A DNA stretch of 64,000 nucleotides. It comes from Pseudovibrio ascidiaceicola (GTDB lineage: Bacteria; Pseudomonadota; Alphaproteobacteria; Rhizobiales; Stappiaceae). Positions 8,748 through 16,817 of the stretch are shown in pieces. Location: contig NZ_FOSK01000011.1 in NCBI RefSeq assembly GCF_900114245.1, positions 124,001-188,000 of the forward strand, in the 5' to 3' direction. Position 1 is the first letter of the stretch. Every line of letters starts with the position of its first letter. Below the pieces are notes generated by a model, which was not told the origin of the DNA, made no database searches, and saw nothing but the letters and a program-made list of their open reading frames with translations. The position numbers and the translations under genes are program-made.

Positions 8748-10313
8748 ATGGAGTTGAGCCAAATGAAGTTGACCAAGAACGCAAGTTCCAACGTTGTTTC
8801 CCTGTCTGCTGCAAAACCCACTTCCAAACGTCGTTCCCGTCTTCTTAATGGCACTATGGCGCTGGCAATTGCAGGTGCAATGGTTGCTCCGCTGACACTT
8901 GTTCCAGCAACTGCTCAAGCCGAGCCTGTTCGCGTAAATGCGCCGGCAATGCCAAGCTTTGTTGGTTTGGTCGAAGCCGTTCAGCCAACAGTTGTTTCCG
9001 TTCGTGTTCGCTCTGAGGTTAAAGAGAATGATCGTCTGGCGGGCATTCCTCCAATGTTCCGCGATATGCCGGATGATCACCCACTGCAGAAGTTCTTCCG
9101 AGAGTTTGGCGGTCCAGGTGGTGAGCAAAAAAAGAAAGCTCCACCACGCAAGCGCTTCGATCAATCTCAGGGGTCCGGCTTCTTCATCTCTGATGATGGC
9201 TATGTAGTAACCAACGAACATGTGGTCGAAGGTGGAACTGAGTTCACAATTGTAACCAGTGAAGGCGAAGAACTGGAAGCCTCATTGGTTGGTTCCGACA
9301 AGCGTTCTGATCTGGCTCTTCTGAAAGTGGAAAGCGAAGAAAAGTTTGAATACGTCGCCTTTACAGATGATGCACCACTGGTTGGTGAATGGGTCGTCGC
9401 AGTTGGCAACCCGTTCGGTCTGGGTGGCACTGTAACGGCGGGTATCGTCTCCGCTCGTGGTCGTGACATCGGCGCAGGCATCTATGATGACTTCCTCCAG
9501 ATTGATGCTTCTGTAAACCGTGGTAACTCCGGTGGTCCTGCATTCAACGTGAAGGGCGAAGTTGTTGGCGTGAACTCCGCAATTGTGTCTCCGAGCGGTG
9601 GCAACGTGGGCATCGCATTTGCCATCCCGGCACAGACTGCGAAAAAGATCATCTCTGACCTGAAAGAAGACGGCGCAGTAACCCGCGGCTGGCTTGGCGT
9701 TCAAATCCAGCCTGTTACCAAGGACATCGCTGAATCCCTCGGTCTGGAAAACGAAAACGGCACGCTGGTTGCCGAAGTTCAGGGTGATACCCCTGCAAAA
9801 GCTGCTGGCTTCCAGGCTGGTGACATCATCCTCAAGGTAGATGGTGAAGAAGTGAATGGGCCGCGTGAACTGGCAAAGGTCATCGCTGGGTACTCACCAA
9901 ACACCGAAGTGGAAATTGAATACTGGCGCAATGGCGAAATCGACACCGCGACTGTAAAGCTTGGCACTATTCCTGAAGAGAAAAAACAAGCCTCAGCCAG
10001 CAAAAGCAAGGATGCGAATACCGCATTGGTAGACAGCCTTGGCCTGGAACTGGCAACTGCTGAACAGGCAGGTGTTGATGAAGAAGGCGTTGTTGTCACC
10101 AAGGTAGATCCGGATGGACCTGCTGCTGACAAAGGCCTCGCACCGGGTGCGATCATCACCGAAGTTGCAGGTGTTAAAGTTGAAACACCAACCGATGTTG
10201 CAGAACAGGTTGAAACAGCACGAGAACAAGGACGCAAGGCAGTTCTGCTGCGTGTCACCCGTGGTGAAAACACACTCTTTGTAGCGATCCCGCTGGAGAA
10301 GGGTGAGGAATAA
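8748..10313 (+). CDS. degP: Periplasmic serine protease/chaperone DegP (HtrA family)
   Basis: This is a protein-quality-control protease of the periplasm. The layout is a long N-region with signal peptide (to about residue 59, ATAQA), a trypsin-like domain with triad His158 (TNEHVV), Asp188 (RSDLALL) and Ser261 (NRGNSGGPAF), then two PDZ domains (about 305-395 and 420-515). The short loop before the catalytic domain is like DegQ/MucD. A second ATG at 8763 has a better ribosome site (GGAG, 9 bases upstream) and may be the true start; it removes only five residues. Its position before a two-component pair and glnE matches the rhizobial degP locus. Confidence 0.95.
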   Translation: MELSQMKLTKNASSNVVSLSAAKPTSKRRSRLLNGTMALAIAGAMVAPLTLVPATAQAEPVRVNAPAMPSFVGLVEAVQPTVVSVRVRSEVKENDRLAGIPPMFRDMPDDHPLQKFFREFGGPGGEQKKKAPPRKRFDQSQGSGFFISDDGYVVTNEHVVEGGTEFTIVTSEGEELEASLVGSDKRSDLALLKVESEEKFEYVAFTDDAPLVGEWVVAVGNPFGLGGTVTAGIVSARGRDIGAGIYDDFLQIDASVNRGNSGGPAFNVKGEVVGVNSAIVSPSGGNVGIAFAIPAQTAKKIISDLKEDGAVTRGWLGVQIQPVTKDIAESLGLENENGTLVAEVQGDTPAKAAGFQAGDIILKVDGEEVNGPRELAKVIAGYSPNTEVEIEYWRNGEIDTATVKLGTIPEEKKQASASKSKDANTALVDSLGLELATAEQAGVDEEGVVVTKVDPDGPAADKGLAPGAIITEVAGVKVETPTDVAEQVETAREQGRKAVLLRVTRGENTLFVAIPLEKGEE

Positions 10314-10330
10314 GCCACTTACAAGAATGC

Positions 10331-10360
10331 GGATCACGAGAAACGCCCCTCTCGTGATCC
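10331..10360 (+). terminator. Hairpin downstream of degP
   Basis: GGATCACGAG and CTCGTGATCC form a perfect 10-bp stem with a 10-base loop, 17 bases after the degP stop. No T-run follows. Confidence 0.5.
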
Positions 10361-10514
10361 CCTATCGAAGCACCAAGGATACTCTCACACGTGTTTCGGT
10401 TGTTTGAGGGGCTGATAGCAAGGGTAGCCCTCTACTTGATGTCAGCTCCAAAAACCAATGCTGGAAGAAAAGGCAGGGACCTTATCATCTGCCAACTTCA
10501 CCTATAAAACTTAT

Positions 10515-10556
10515 GCAAATGCTGGCGGTTACCCCCAACAGCATTTGCTTTTTTTT
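10515..10556 (+). terminator. Strong rho-independent terminator
   Basis: GCAAATGCTG and CAGCATTTGC form a perfect 10-bp stem followed at once by eight T residues. It separates degP transcription from the downstream two-component operon. Confidence 0.9.
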
Positions 10557-10612
10557 ATCGTTTCCCGTCAATGTGAGGAAACGAACAATGCCTTGCTCTG
10601 GGAAATGAAAAA

Positions 10613-11293
10613 ATGAGAATCTTGATTATTGAAGATGATCGGGAAGCGGCAGACTATCTGCTCAAAGCACTGAAGGAAGCAGGGCACTCTCCTGATCACG
10701 CAGACAATGGCGAAGACGGACTTGAGCTGGCAATCTCCAACACGTGGGATGTGCTCGTCGTTGATCGCATGCTGCCAAAACGAGATGGTCTTTCCATCAT
10801 CGAAACATTGCGCGCCTCTGGCGATGAAACGCCAGTTCTGATCCTCTCGGCGCTCTCGCAAGTAGACGATCGCGTCACCGGCCTGCGTGCAGGTGGAGAT
10901 GACTACCTCTCAAAACCCTACGCCTTTTCTGAGCTGCTCGCCCGCGTTGAAGTGCTGAGCCGCCGTAAAGCTGGCCCACAAGTGGAAACCAAGCTGCAGG
11001 TTGCCAACCTGGTGTTGGATCGCCTCGCTCACTCCGTTGCCCGAGCAGGGCAGGAGATCGTGTTGCAGCCCCGTGAGTTCCGCCTTCTTGAGTACCTCAT
11101 GAAGCATGCCGGACAGGTGGTGACCCGCACCATGTTGCTGGAAAACGTCTGGGACTATCATTTCGATCCGCAGACCAACGTGATTGACGTCCACATCTCA
11201 AGGCTTCGGTCAAAGATCGACAAAGGGTTCGACTTCCCGTTGCTTCATACTGTTCGTGGTGCAGGATATTCCATCCGTGACAGCTCTAACTAG
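10613..11293 (+). CDS. OmpR/PhoB-family response regulator
   Basis: The 226-residue protein has a receiver domain (residues 1-115) with acidic pocket E7/D8/D9, phosphorylation site Asp51 (VVDRMLP), and Lys101 (SKPYAF). The C-terminal winged-helix DNA-binding domain (about 130-222) has the usual LQPREFRLLEYLM and VDVHISRLR signatures. Its 3' end overlaps the kinase start by 17 bases, which indicates a coupled two-component pair. The stimulus is unknown; position next to degP suggests envelope stress, but that is inference. Confidence 0.94.
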   Translation: MRILIIEDDREAADYLLKALKEAGHSPDHADNGEDGLELAISNTWDVLVVDRMLPKRDGLSIIETLRASGDETPVLILSALSQVDDRVTGLRAGGDDYLSKPYAFSELLARVEVLSRRKAGPQVETKLQVANLVLDRLAHSVARAGQEIVLQPREFRLLEYLMKHAGQVVTRTMLLENVWDYHFDPQTNVIDVHISRLRSKIDKGFDFPLLHTVRGAGYSIRDSSN

Positions 11294-12773
11294 GATCCTC
11301 TCAACCACAGCCTTCAAGCTGGCTGCAATCTACCTGACGTCGTTTACGGCGCTCTCTGTGTTTCTGTTCATCTTCATCTCGCAGAACACCGATGACCTGA
11401 TGAACAAACAGGTGGTGCAGACGGTTGATGCAGAAATTCAGGGCCTTGCCGAACAATATGCCCAAAACGGCATCAACGGGCTTGTTGTCGGTGTAGAGCG
11501 TCGGGTCCGAAGCCCGAACTCAAACCTCTACCTCATTCTGGATTACTCCGGAAACGTCATTACAGGCAACATCGCTTACCTGCCTGAGAAAGTCCTCTCA
11601 GTCTCCGATGGTCGAATCCAGTTTGTCTCCTACACTCCACTGGGGTTTGCTGAAACGGACCAGAACAAAGCCAAGGCGATCGTCCGCATCTTTGAATTGC
11701 CGGGCAACTTCAAGCTGCTGGTAGGGCGTGATCTGGAAGATCAGGTCCATCTGAAAAGCTTGCTGGGTGACGCTTTGACCCTCTGGCTGGTCGGAATGGT
11801 TGTTCTAGCCGGCATCACATGGTTCTTCCTCAACCGCCGTATTCTGAAACGCATCGACAACCTTTCCATGAGCTCACGCCAGATTATGGAAGGTGATCTT
11901 GCTGGACGCCTTGATGTGACTGGAAACGGTGATGAGTTCGACCGTCTGGCAAGCAACCTTAACGTGATGCTGGATCGCATTGAAGAACTGATGAAGGGCC
12001 TCAAGGAAGTCTCCGACAATATTGCTCATGATCTAAAAACACCACTCACACGCATGCGTGGGCGTGTGGAAGCTGCGTTGCGGCAAAACTTGAGTGAAGA
12101 TGAGGGCAGGGAATGTCTTGAAGAGACACTGGTTGAGACCGACGAGCTGATCAACACCTTTAACGCACTGCTGCGCATCGCACGTGTAGAAGCTGGTTCC
12201 ACCGGAGCTGAGCTGCAATCAATCAAGCTGGGCAACATCGTCAAGGACGTGTGCGAACTTTATGAGCCCGTTGCCGAAGATGATGGTGTCGAGTTCTCTG
12301 TCTCACTGGAAGATGAGCCCGTCATCGAAGGTGACCGGGAGTTATTGGCGCAAGCTCTCGCAAACTTGATAGAAAATGCTCTCAAATACGGTCGCCCAAC
12401 CGAAGAGAATGTCAAACCCACAATCAAAGTCGTACTGTCTGGAAATGATGAGCAGGCTATACTCAGTATAGAAGATAATGGTGCTGGTATTGCTGCTGCT
12501 GATCGTGAGCGGGTGTGTAATCGGTTTGTTCGGCTTGATAGCTCTCGCCATGCACCGGGTTCTGGACTTGGATTGTCACTTATCAAGGCGGTGGTAACTC
12601 TCCATCATGGAGAATTGCAGCTAACATCAGCTGGCACAGCAGATGATTCTGAAAGTGATGAGCAATCTGGCCTACGTGCCCGGATTGTTCTGCCCTTAAA
12701 CAGAGGGCAAAGAGGTGAGGGAGAGGGCAACGAAGCATGGGACAAGGCTCGGAAGAAGAACGCCACCAGCTAA
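11277..12773 (+). CDS. Two-component sensor histidine kinase, partner of the upstream regulator
   Basis: I chose the GTG at 11277 because AGGAT lies about 8 bases upstream and the product starts shortly before the first membrane helix (about residues 14-36); the frame further upstream only shadows the regulator gene. The 498-residue kinase has a periplasmic sensor region, a second helix at about 168-186, a HAMP domain, the H-box with His251 (SDNIAHDLKTPLTR), an N-box (ALANLIENALKYG), G1 (IEDNGAGI) and G2 (GSGLGLSLI). It overlaps the regulator upstream and glnE downstream (37 bases), so all three genes form one coupled unit. Confidence 0.93.
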   Translation: MTALTRILSTTAFKLAAIYLTSFTALSVFLFIFISQNTDDLMNKQVVQTVDAEIQGLAEQYAQNGINGLVVGVERRVRSPNSNLYLILDYSGNVITGNIAYLPEKVLSVSDGRIQFVSYTPLGFAETDQNKAKAIVRIFELPGNFKLLVGRDLEDQVHLKSLLGDALTLWLVGMVVLAGITWFFLNRRILKRIDNLSMSSRQIMEGDLAGRLDVTGNGDEFDRLASNLNVMLDRIEELMKGLKEVSDNIAHDLKTPLTRMRGRVEAALRQNLSEDEGRECLEETLVETDELINTFNALLRIARVEAGSTGAELQSIKLGNIVKDVCELYEPVAEDDGVEFSVSLEDEPVIEGDRELLAQALANLIENALKYGRPTEENVKPTIKVVLSGNDEQAILSIEDNGAGIAAADRERVCNRFVRLDSSRHAPGSGLGLSLIKAVVTLHHGELQLTSAGTADDSESDEQSGLRARIVLPLNRGQRGEGEGNEAWDKARKKNATS

Positions 12774-15766
12774 AAAGCAGCATTCTGAAGCGCGAACATC
12801 GAGAAGGAGCTCTTGCCCCTTTATTTGAGCGCTTGGAACGCCAACCCATCTGTGAAGATGAAGATCTGGGTGATCGGCACCTGAAAGATCTTATTGAAAA
12901 GCTGGAACGTAAGGATCTCATTTCTGAGTTTGAACAGCTCTGTCAGGGCGCGCCTCATCTGCGCAGCTTTATCAAAGGCTTTATGGTCAATGCGCCGTTC
13001 TTGCGCGAGACCATGCTGCGCGATGTTCAGCGCTTCCTGCGTATTCTGAACACGCCTCCGGAAGAGACCATTGCGATCCTTCTGCAGGACTGCCTGAATG
13101 CCCGCCCTGAAAGCGAAGCGGCGCTTATGCAGTCGCTACGTCTGGCAAAACAAGAAATGGCTCTCACGGTTGCGCTAGCGGATATTGCAGGCGCATGGCC
13201 GCTGGAAAATGTAACGGGTGCTCTCACCAAGTTTGCAGATGCATCATTGACCGCCTGCCTACGCTTCTGCCTTCGCGAACTCGAAGCTAGAGGCAAATTT
13301 ATTCCGGTTGATCATGAAGAACCAGAGAAAGAGGCTGGCTTCTTCATTCTGGCCATGGGCAAGCATGGCGCTGGTGAGCTCAATTACTCCTCTGATATCG
13401 ACTTGATCGTTCTCTACGATCCGGAGCGCAGTCGCCTGATTGGTGGTGCTGAAGCGCCAGTTGAGTTTGTCCGCATCACCCGCCGTCTGGTGAAGCTCAT
13501 GAACGAGCGTACCGGGGACGGATATGTGTTCAGAACTGACTTGCGCTTGCGGCCCGATCCAGGAGCAACGCCACTGGCAATCTCTGTTCCTGCAGCGCTG
13601 GTCTACTATGAAAGCTTGGGCCAGAATTGGGAGCGTGCCGCGCTTATCAAAGCACGTCCATGTGCAGGTGATATTGAAGCGGGTGAGATCTTCCTTGAAG
13701 AGATCCGGCCATTCGTCTGGCGCAAATATCTGGATTATGCCGCCATCTCAGATGTGCACTCCATCAAACGCCAGATCCATGCCCACAAAGGCTTCAGCAA
13801 AATCACAGTTGCTGGTCATAACGTAAAGCTGGGACGAGGCGGCATTCGTGAAGTTGAGTTTTTCGCGCAGACCCAACAGCTGATCGCAGGTGGCCGCAAC
13901 CCGCAACTACGCGACCGGCGAACACTGATCACACTGGAAAGACTGGCTGACTGTGGCTGGATCGACCAATCTGCTGCAGAAGATATGGAAGAAGCCTATC
14001 GCTATCTGCGCGAGGTTGAGCATCGCATCCAGATGATTAACGATGAGCAGACCCACATCCTGCCTAAGGATGAAGAGGCATTGGCACGTGTCTATCATCT
14101 TATGGGCATTCGAGGCCGGTCCGAGTTTGCTGATATGATCCGCTCTAAGTTTGAGTTGGTGCAAAAGCATTACTCTGGCTTGTTTGAGCATGAGCCAGAT
14201 CTGGCAACCAACCTCGGCAATCTGGTTTTCACAGGAGATGATGAGGACCCCAATACGCTGGAGACTCTCAGTCAACTAGGCTTCCAAAGGCCCGTTGATG
14301 CAATCCGCACCATCCGTCAGTGGCACTACGGCAGATATCCGGCGGTCCGTGCGCCAAAATCTCGTGAACGGTTGACTGAGTTCACCCCAATCCTGCTGGA
14401 TGCATTGGCCCGAACTGAGAATGCAGATAAGGCGCTGCTAACATTCGACTCCTTCCTCTCCAAGCTGCCTATGGGAGTGCAACTCTTCGGGTTGCTTAAG
14501 TCCAACCCGCATCTGTTCAACTTGCTGACGATGGTTATGGGCAATGCACCGCGTATGGCCGAGATCGTCTCCAAACGCGTCCACGTTCTGGATGCGCTGC
14601 TTGATCCGGCATTCTTTGGTGGGGCACCTTCCGCAGAGCAGATTGAGACCGCCCTTGCTGTCACGCTCGATCAAGCAGGATACTATGAAGAAGCGCTCGA
14701 CCGGGCACGTATCTTTGTACAGGAGCAACAATTCTTGCTCGGTCTGCGTTTGATCACAGGAACGATCACAGCAGCTGAATTAGGGCAGGGGCTTTCAACA
14801 CTTGCAGACGCAGTGCTCTGTCAATTGCTGCCACGTGTTCAGCAAGAGCTGGAAGACGCCCACGGCAAAATTCCGGGTGCTGAACTTGCACTTGTCGCCA
14901 TGGGCAAACTGGGTGGACAGGAAATCACCTGTGCTTCGGATCTGGACCTGATCCTGCTCTATGATTTCCCTGAGGATGTGGTGCAGAGTGATGGCAAGCG
15001 CCCGTTGGCCCCAAGCCAGTACTATAGTCGCCTCACACAGCGCCTTGTTTCCGCGCTGACTGCGCCGACGGCAGAAGGCGTCCTCTACGAGGTCGATTTC
15101 CGTTTGCGTCCCTCAGGCAACTCTGGGCCGCTTGCAACACGGTTTGCCTCCTTCAAGGACTATCAGTCCAACGATGCCTGGACGTGGGAGCATATGGCCC
15201 TGACACGTGCCCGTGTCATCACCAGCTCAAGTCTTGAGTTCGCTCAGCAGATCGACTGTGCAGTCTCTCAGTTGTTGCAGGACAAGCGAGACGTTGAAAA
15301 ACTGGCCCGGGATGTCAGCGATATGCGTGCGCGCATCCAGAAAGAAAAGCCGGCAAAAAGCCCATGGCAGATCAAAGGCATTCCGGGTGGTTTGATCGAT
15401 ATTGAATTCATCGCCCAGTTCTTGCAATTGGCTCACGGTGTCGAGCACCCCGAAGTCCTGCAGGCGCGGACAGAAGATGCATTGCTTAAGGCGCGTGACT
15501 TTGGCGTGCTGAGTGAAGAGGATGCCGATACGCTCATCCCGGCCCTGCGAAACTATGAAGATCTGACACAGATCCTGAAACTCGCCCAGACAGGCCACTT
15601 TGATCCCAAAACAGCACCAGGTGGATTGCTTGATCTTCTCGTAAATGCGGGTGGTGAACCTGATTTTGAGCGCCTGACCATCTACATGCAGGAGCAACAA
15701 ATCATGGTGCGTAGAACCTTCGAGCATCTGATCGGCAAGGTCGAAGAAGCTGAAAAAACCAGCTGA
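12737..15766 (+). CDS. glnE: Bifunctional glutamine synthetase adenylyltransferase/adenylyl-removase
   Basis: GlnE adds AMP to glutamine synthetase when nitrogen is plentiful and removes it when nitrogen is scarce. The 1009-residue protein has two nucleotidyltransferase domains: the N-terminal deadenylylating one with SSDIDLIVLYD (Asp220, Asp222) and the C-terminal adenylylating one with ASDLDLILLYD (about residues 733-743), each followed by a helical regulatory domain. Length is normal for alphaproteobacteria. AGAGGG precedes the ATG at 12737, inside the end of the kinase gene, giving a 37-base overlap. A strong terminator follows at 15789. Confidence 0.97.
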   Translation: MGQGSEEERHQLKSSILKREHREGALAPLFERLERQPICEDEDLGDRHLKDLIEKLERKDLISEFEQLCQGAPHLRSFIKGFMVNAPFLRETMLRDVQRFLRILNTPPEETIAILLQDCLNARPESEAALMQSLRLAKQEMALTVALADIAGAWPLENVTGALTKFADASLTACLRFCLRELEARGKFIPVDHEEPEKEAGFFILAMGKHGAGELNYSSDIDLIVLYDPERSRLIGGAEAPVEFVRITRRLVKLMNERTGDGYVFRTDLRLRPDPGATPLAISVPAALVYYESLGQNWERAALIKARPCAGDIEAGEIFLEEIRPFVWRKYLDYAAISDVHSIKRQIHAHKGFSKITVAGHNVKLGRGGIREVEFFAQTQQLIAGGRNPQLRDRRTLITLERLADCGWIDQSAAEDMEEAYRYLREVEHRIQMINDEQTHILPKDEEALARVYHLMGIRGRSEFADMIRSKFELVQKHYSGLFEHEPDLATNLGNLVFTGDDEDPNTLETLSQLGFQRPVDAIRTIRQWHYGRYPAVRAPKSRERLTEFTPILLDALARTENADKALLTFDSFLSKLPMGVQLFGLLKSNPHLFNLLTMVMGNAPRMAEIVSKRVHVLDALLDPAFFGGAPSAEQIETALAVTLDQAGYYEEALDRARIFVQEQQFLLGLRLITGTITAAELGQGLSTLADAVLCQLLPRVQQELEDAHGKIPGAELALVAMGKLGGQEITCASDLDLILLYDFPEDVVQSDGKRPLAPSQYYSRLTQRLVSALTAPTAEGVLYEVDFRLRPSGNSGPLATRFASFKDYQSNDAWTWEHMALTRARVITSSSLEFAQQIDCAVSQLLQDKRDVEKLARDVSDMRARIQKEKPAKSPWQIKGIPGGLIDIEFIAQFLQLAHGVEHPEVLQARTEDALLKARDFGVLSEEDADTLIPALRNYEDLTQILKLAQTGHFDPKTAPGGLLDLLVNAGGEPDFERLTIYMQEQQIMVRRTFEHLIGKVEEAEKTS

Positions 15767-15788
15767 CCTTTTCAAAATGAGACAACAA

Positions 15789-15815
15789 AAAAGGCCGCTC
15801 AGAAAGCGGCCTTTT
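15789..15815 (+). terminator. glnE terminator
   Basis: AAAAGGCCGCT and AGCGGCCTTTT form a perfect 11-bp stem with a 5-base loop, 23 bases after the glnE stop. The stem itself ends in four T residues. Confidence 0.9.
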
Positions 15816-16022
15816 CCTTCTGGTGATCTGGATTGACTTTAGCTGAAGTATTTTCATCATGATATGCAATTTTAGATTGGTGTATAGCCATTTTACGCCT
15901 TAAAATCTAACAATACCCGAAGGATAGTCTTGAATAAGAAGCTTATAAGTTTTCATTCATAGTAATCTCAATTTGATTAATTATTGTGATAATTAGCCTA
16001 TATAAATCTAAGGAGATTCGAA

Positions 16023-16763
16023 GTGAAAAAAATTCTGATTGCTACTCTGCTTTCTACATGTATGTCATCAGCAGCACTTGCTGGTGATTTTTTTGTAGAA
16101 GCGGGCGTCGGAGGCTCATTTGGTAAGTTTGATGGGCCAGAGTTTTATAATCCCGATGGGGCTTCCAGCTCAAACCTGCAGAGCAAAGCGAGCGGAGATT
16201 ATATACTTCTCGAAAATGTAGACGATACTGACGCTAGTTTTGCTGGCTCTGTTGCTCTTGGTTACCATGTGACAGATAACTTTTTTACGAAATTATCTTT
16301 TCATAGCTTTGGTTCTCTAGAGGCATCAGGTGGAGCGCGCTTTGGTGCTTCTGCTCCAGGGGATAACTACGAGCAGGTTCTAAAAACTGATGCTTATGGC
16401 GTCTTTTTAGGTGGTGGCTATCAGTTCTCTGTAACTGAGCAGTTCTTTGTAGAACCCAATGCTGAGATTGGTGTGGCTATAATAAAATCTAAAGGAACTC
16501 AAGGGGCGAATTTAGATCTGAGCTCACGTTTCCCTAAAGAGACAAGAACAAACCTGGCGTTTGGTGCAGGTGTTAACTTAGGTTATAACTTAACCGAAAA
16601 TCTGACTTTGCTTACTGGTGCAAATTATTATTGGTTGGGCAAAGCTGACACTGGCAAAACAAAAGATCCTGAAGCTTCAGCAATGGGTATGAATGTTAAT
16701 GAGCAGCTTCAGTCAGATCTGAGCACCATTACCGCGAAAGTTGGATTAAGATACAGCTTTTAA
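16023..16763 (+). CDS. Outer-membrane beta-barrel protein
   Basis: The GTG start at 16023 has a strong ribosome site (AAGGAG, 7 bases upstream). The 246-residue product starts with a clear signal peptide (to ALAG, about residue 21), then alternating polar/hydrophobic strands with Gly and aromatic residues, and ends VGLRYSF with the C-terminal Phe typical of outer-membrane insertion. It resembles small eight-stranded OmpW/Omp25-like porins in style, but I cannot name a family. The gene and its 200-base upstream region are noticeably richer in A and T than the neighbours, which suggests recent acquisition or a strongly expressed surface protein. Confidence 0.8.
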   Translation: MKKILIATLLSTCMSSAALAGDFFVEAGVGGSFGKFDGPEFYNPDGASSSNLQSKASGDYILLENVDDTDASFAGSVALGYHVTDNFFTKLSFHSFGSLEASGGARFGASAPGDNYEQVLKTDAYGVFLGGGYQFSVTEQFFVEPNAEIGVAIIKSKGTQGANLDLSSRFPKETRTNLAFGAGVNLGYNLTENLTLLTGANYYWLGKADTGKTKDPEASAMGMNVNEQLQSDLSTITAKVGLRYSF

Positions 16764-16773
16764 AAATTTTGTG

Positions 16774-16799
16774 TGCGGTTGGGTTTTGGCCCAGCCGCA
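16774..16799. terminator. Bidirectional terminator between convergent genes
   Basis: TGCGGTTGGG and CCCAGCCGCA pair over 10 bp with one G-T wobble. It lies between the barrel gene (plus) and the kinase gene (minus); on the minus strand it is followed by an A/T-rich run with five T residues. Confidence 0.65.
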
Positions 16800-16817
16800 T
16801 ATTGTGACTGTAAACGG

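Noticed and set aside
15973-16006. TTGATT...TATAAA as promoter for the barrel gene
   Set aside because: The spacing between boxes is about 22 bases, too long for a confident sigma-70 promoter; AT richness makes chance matches likely.
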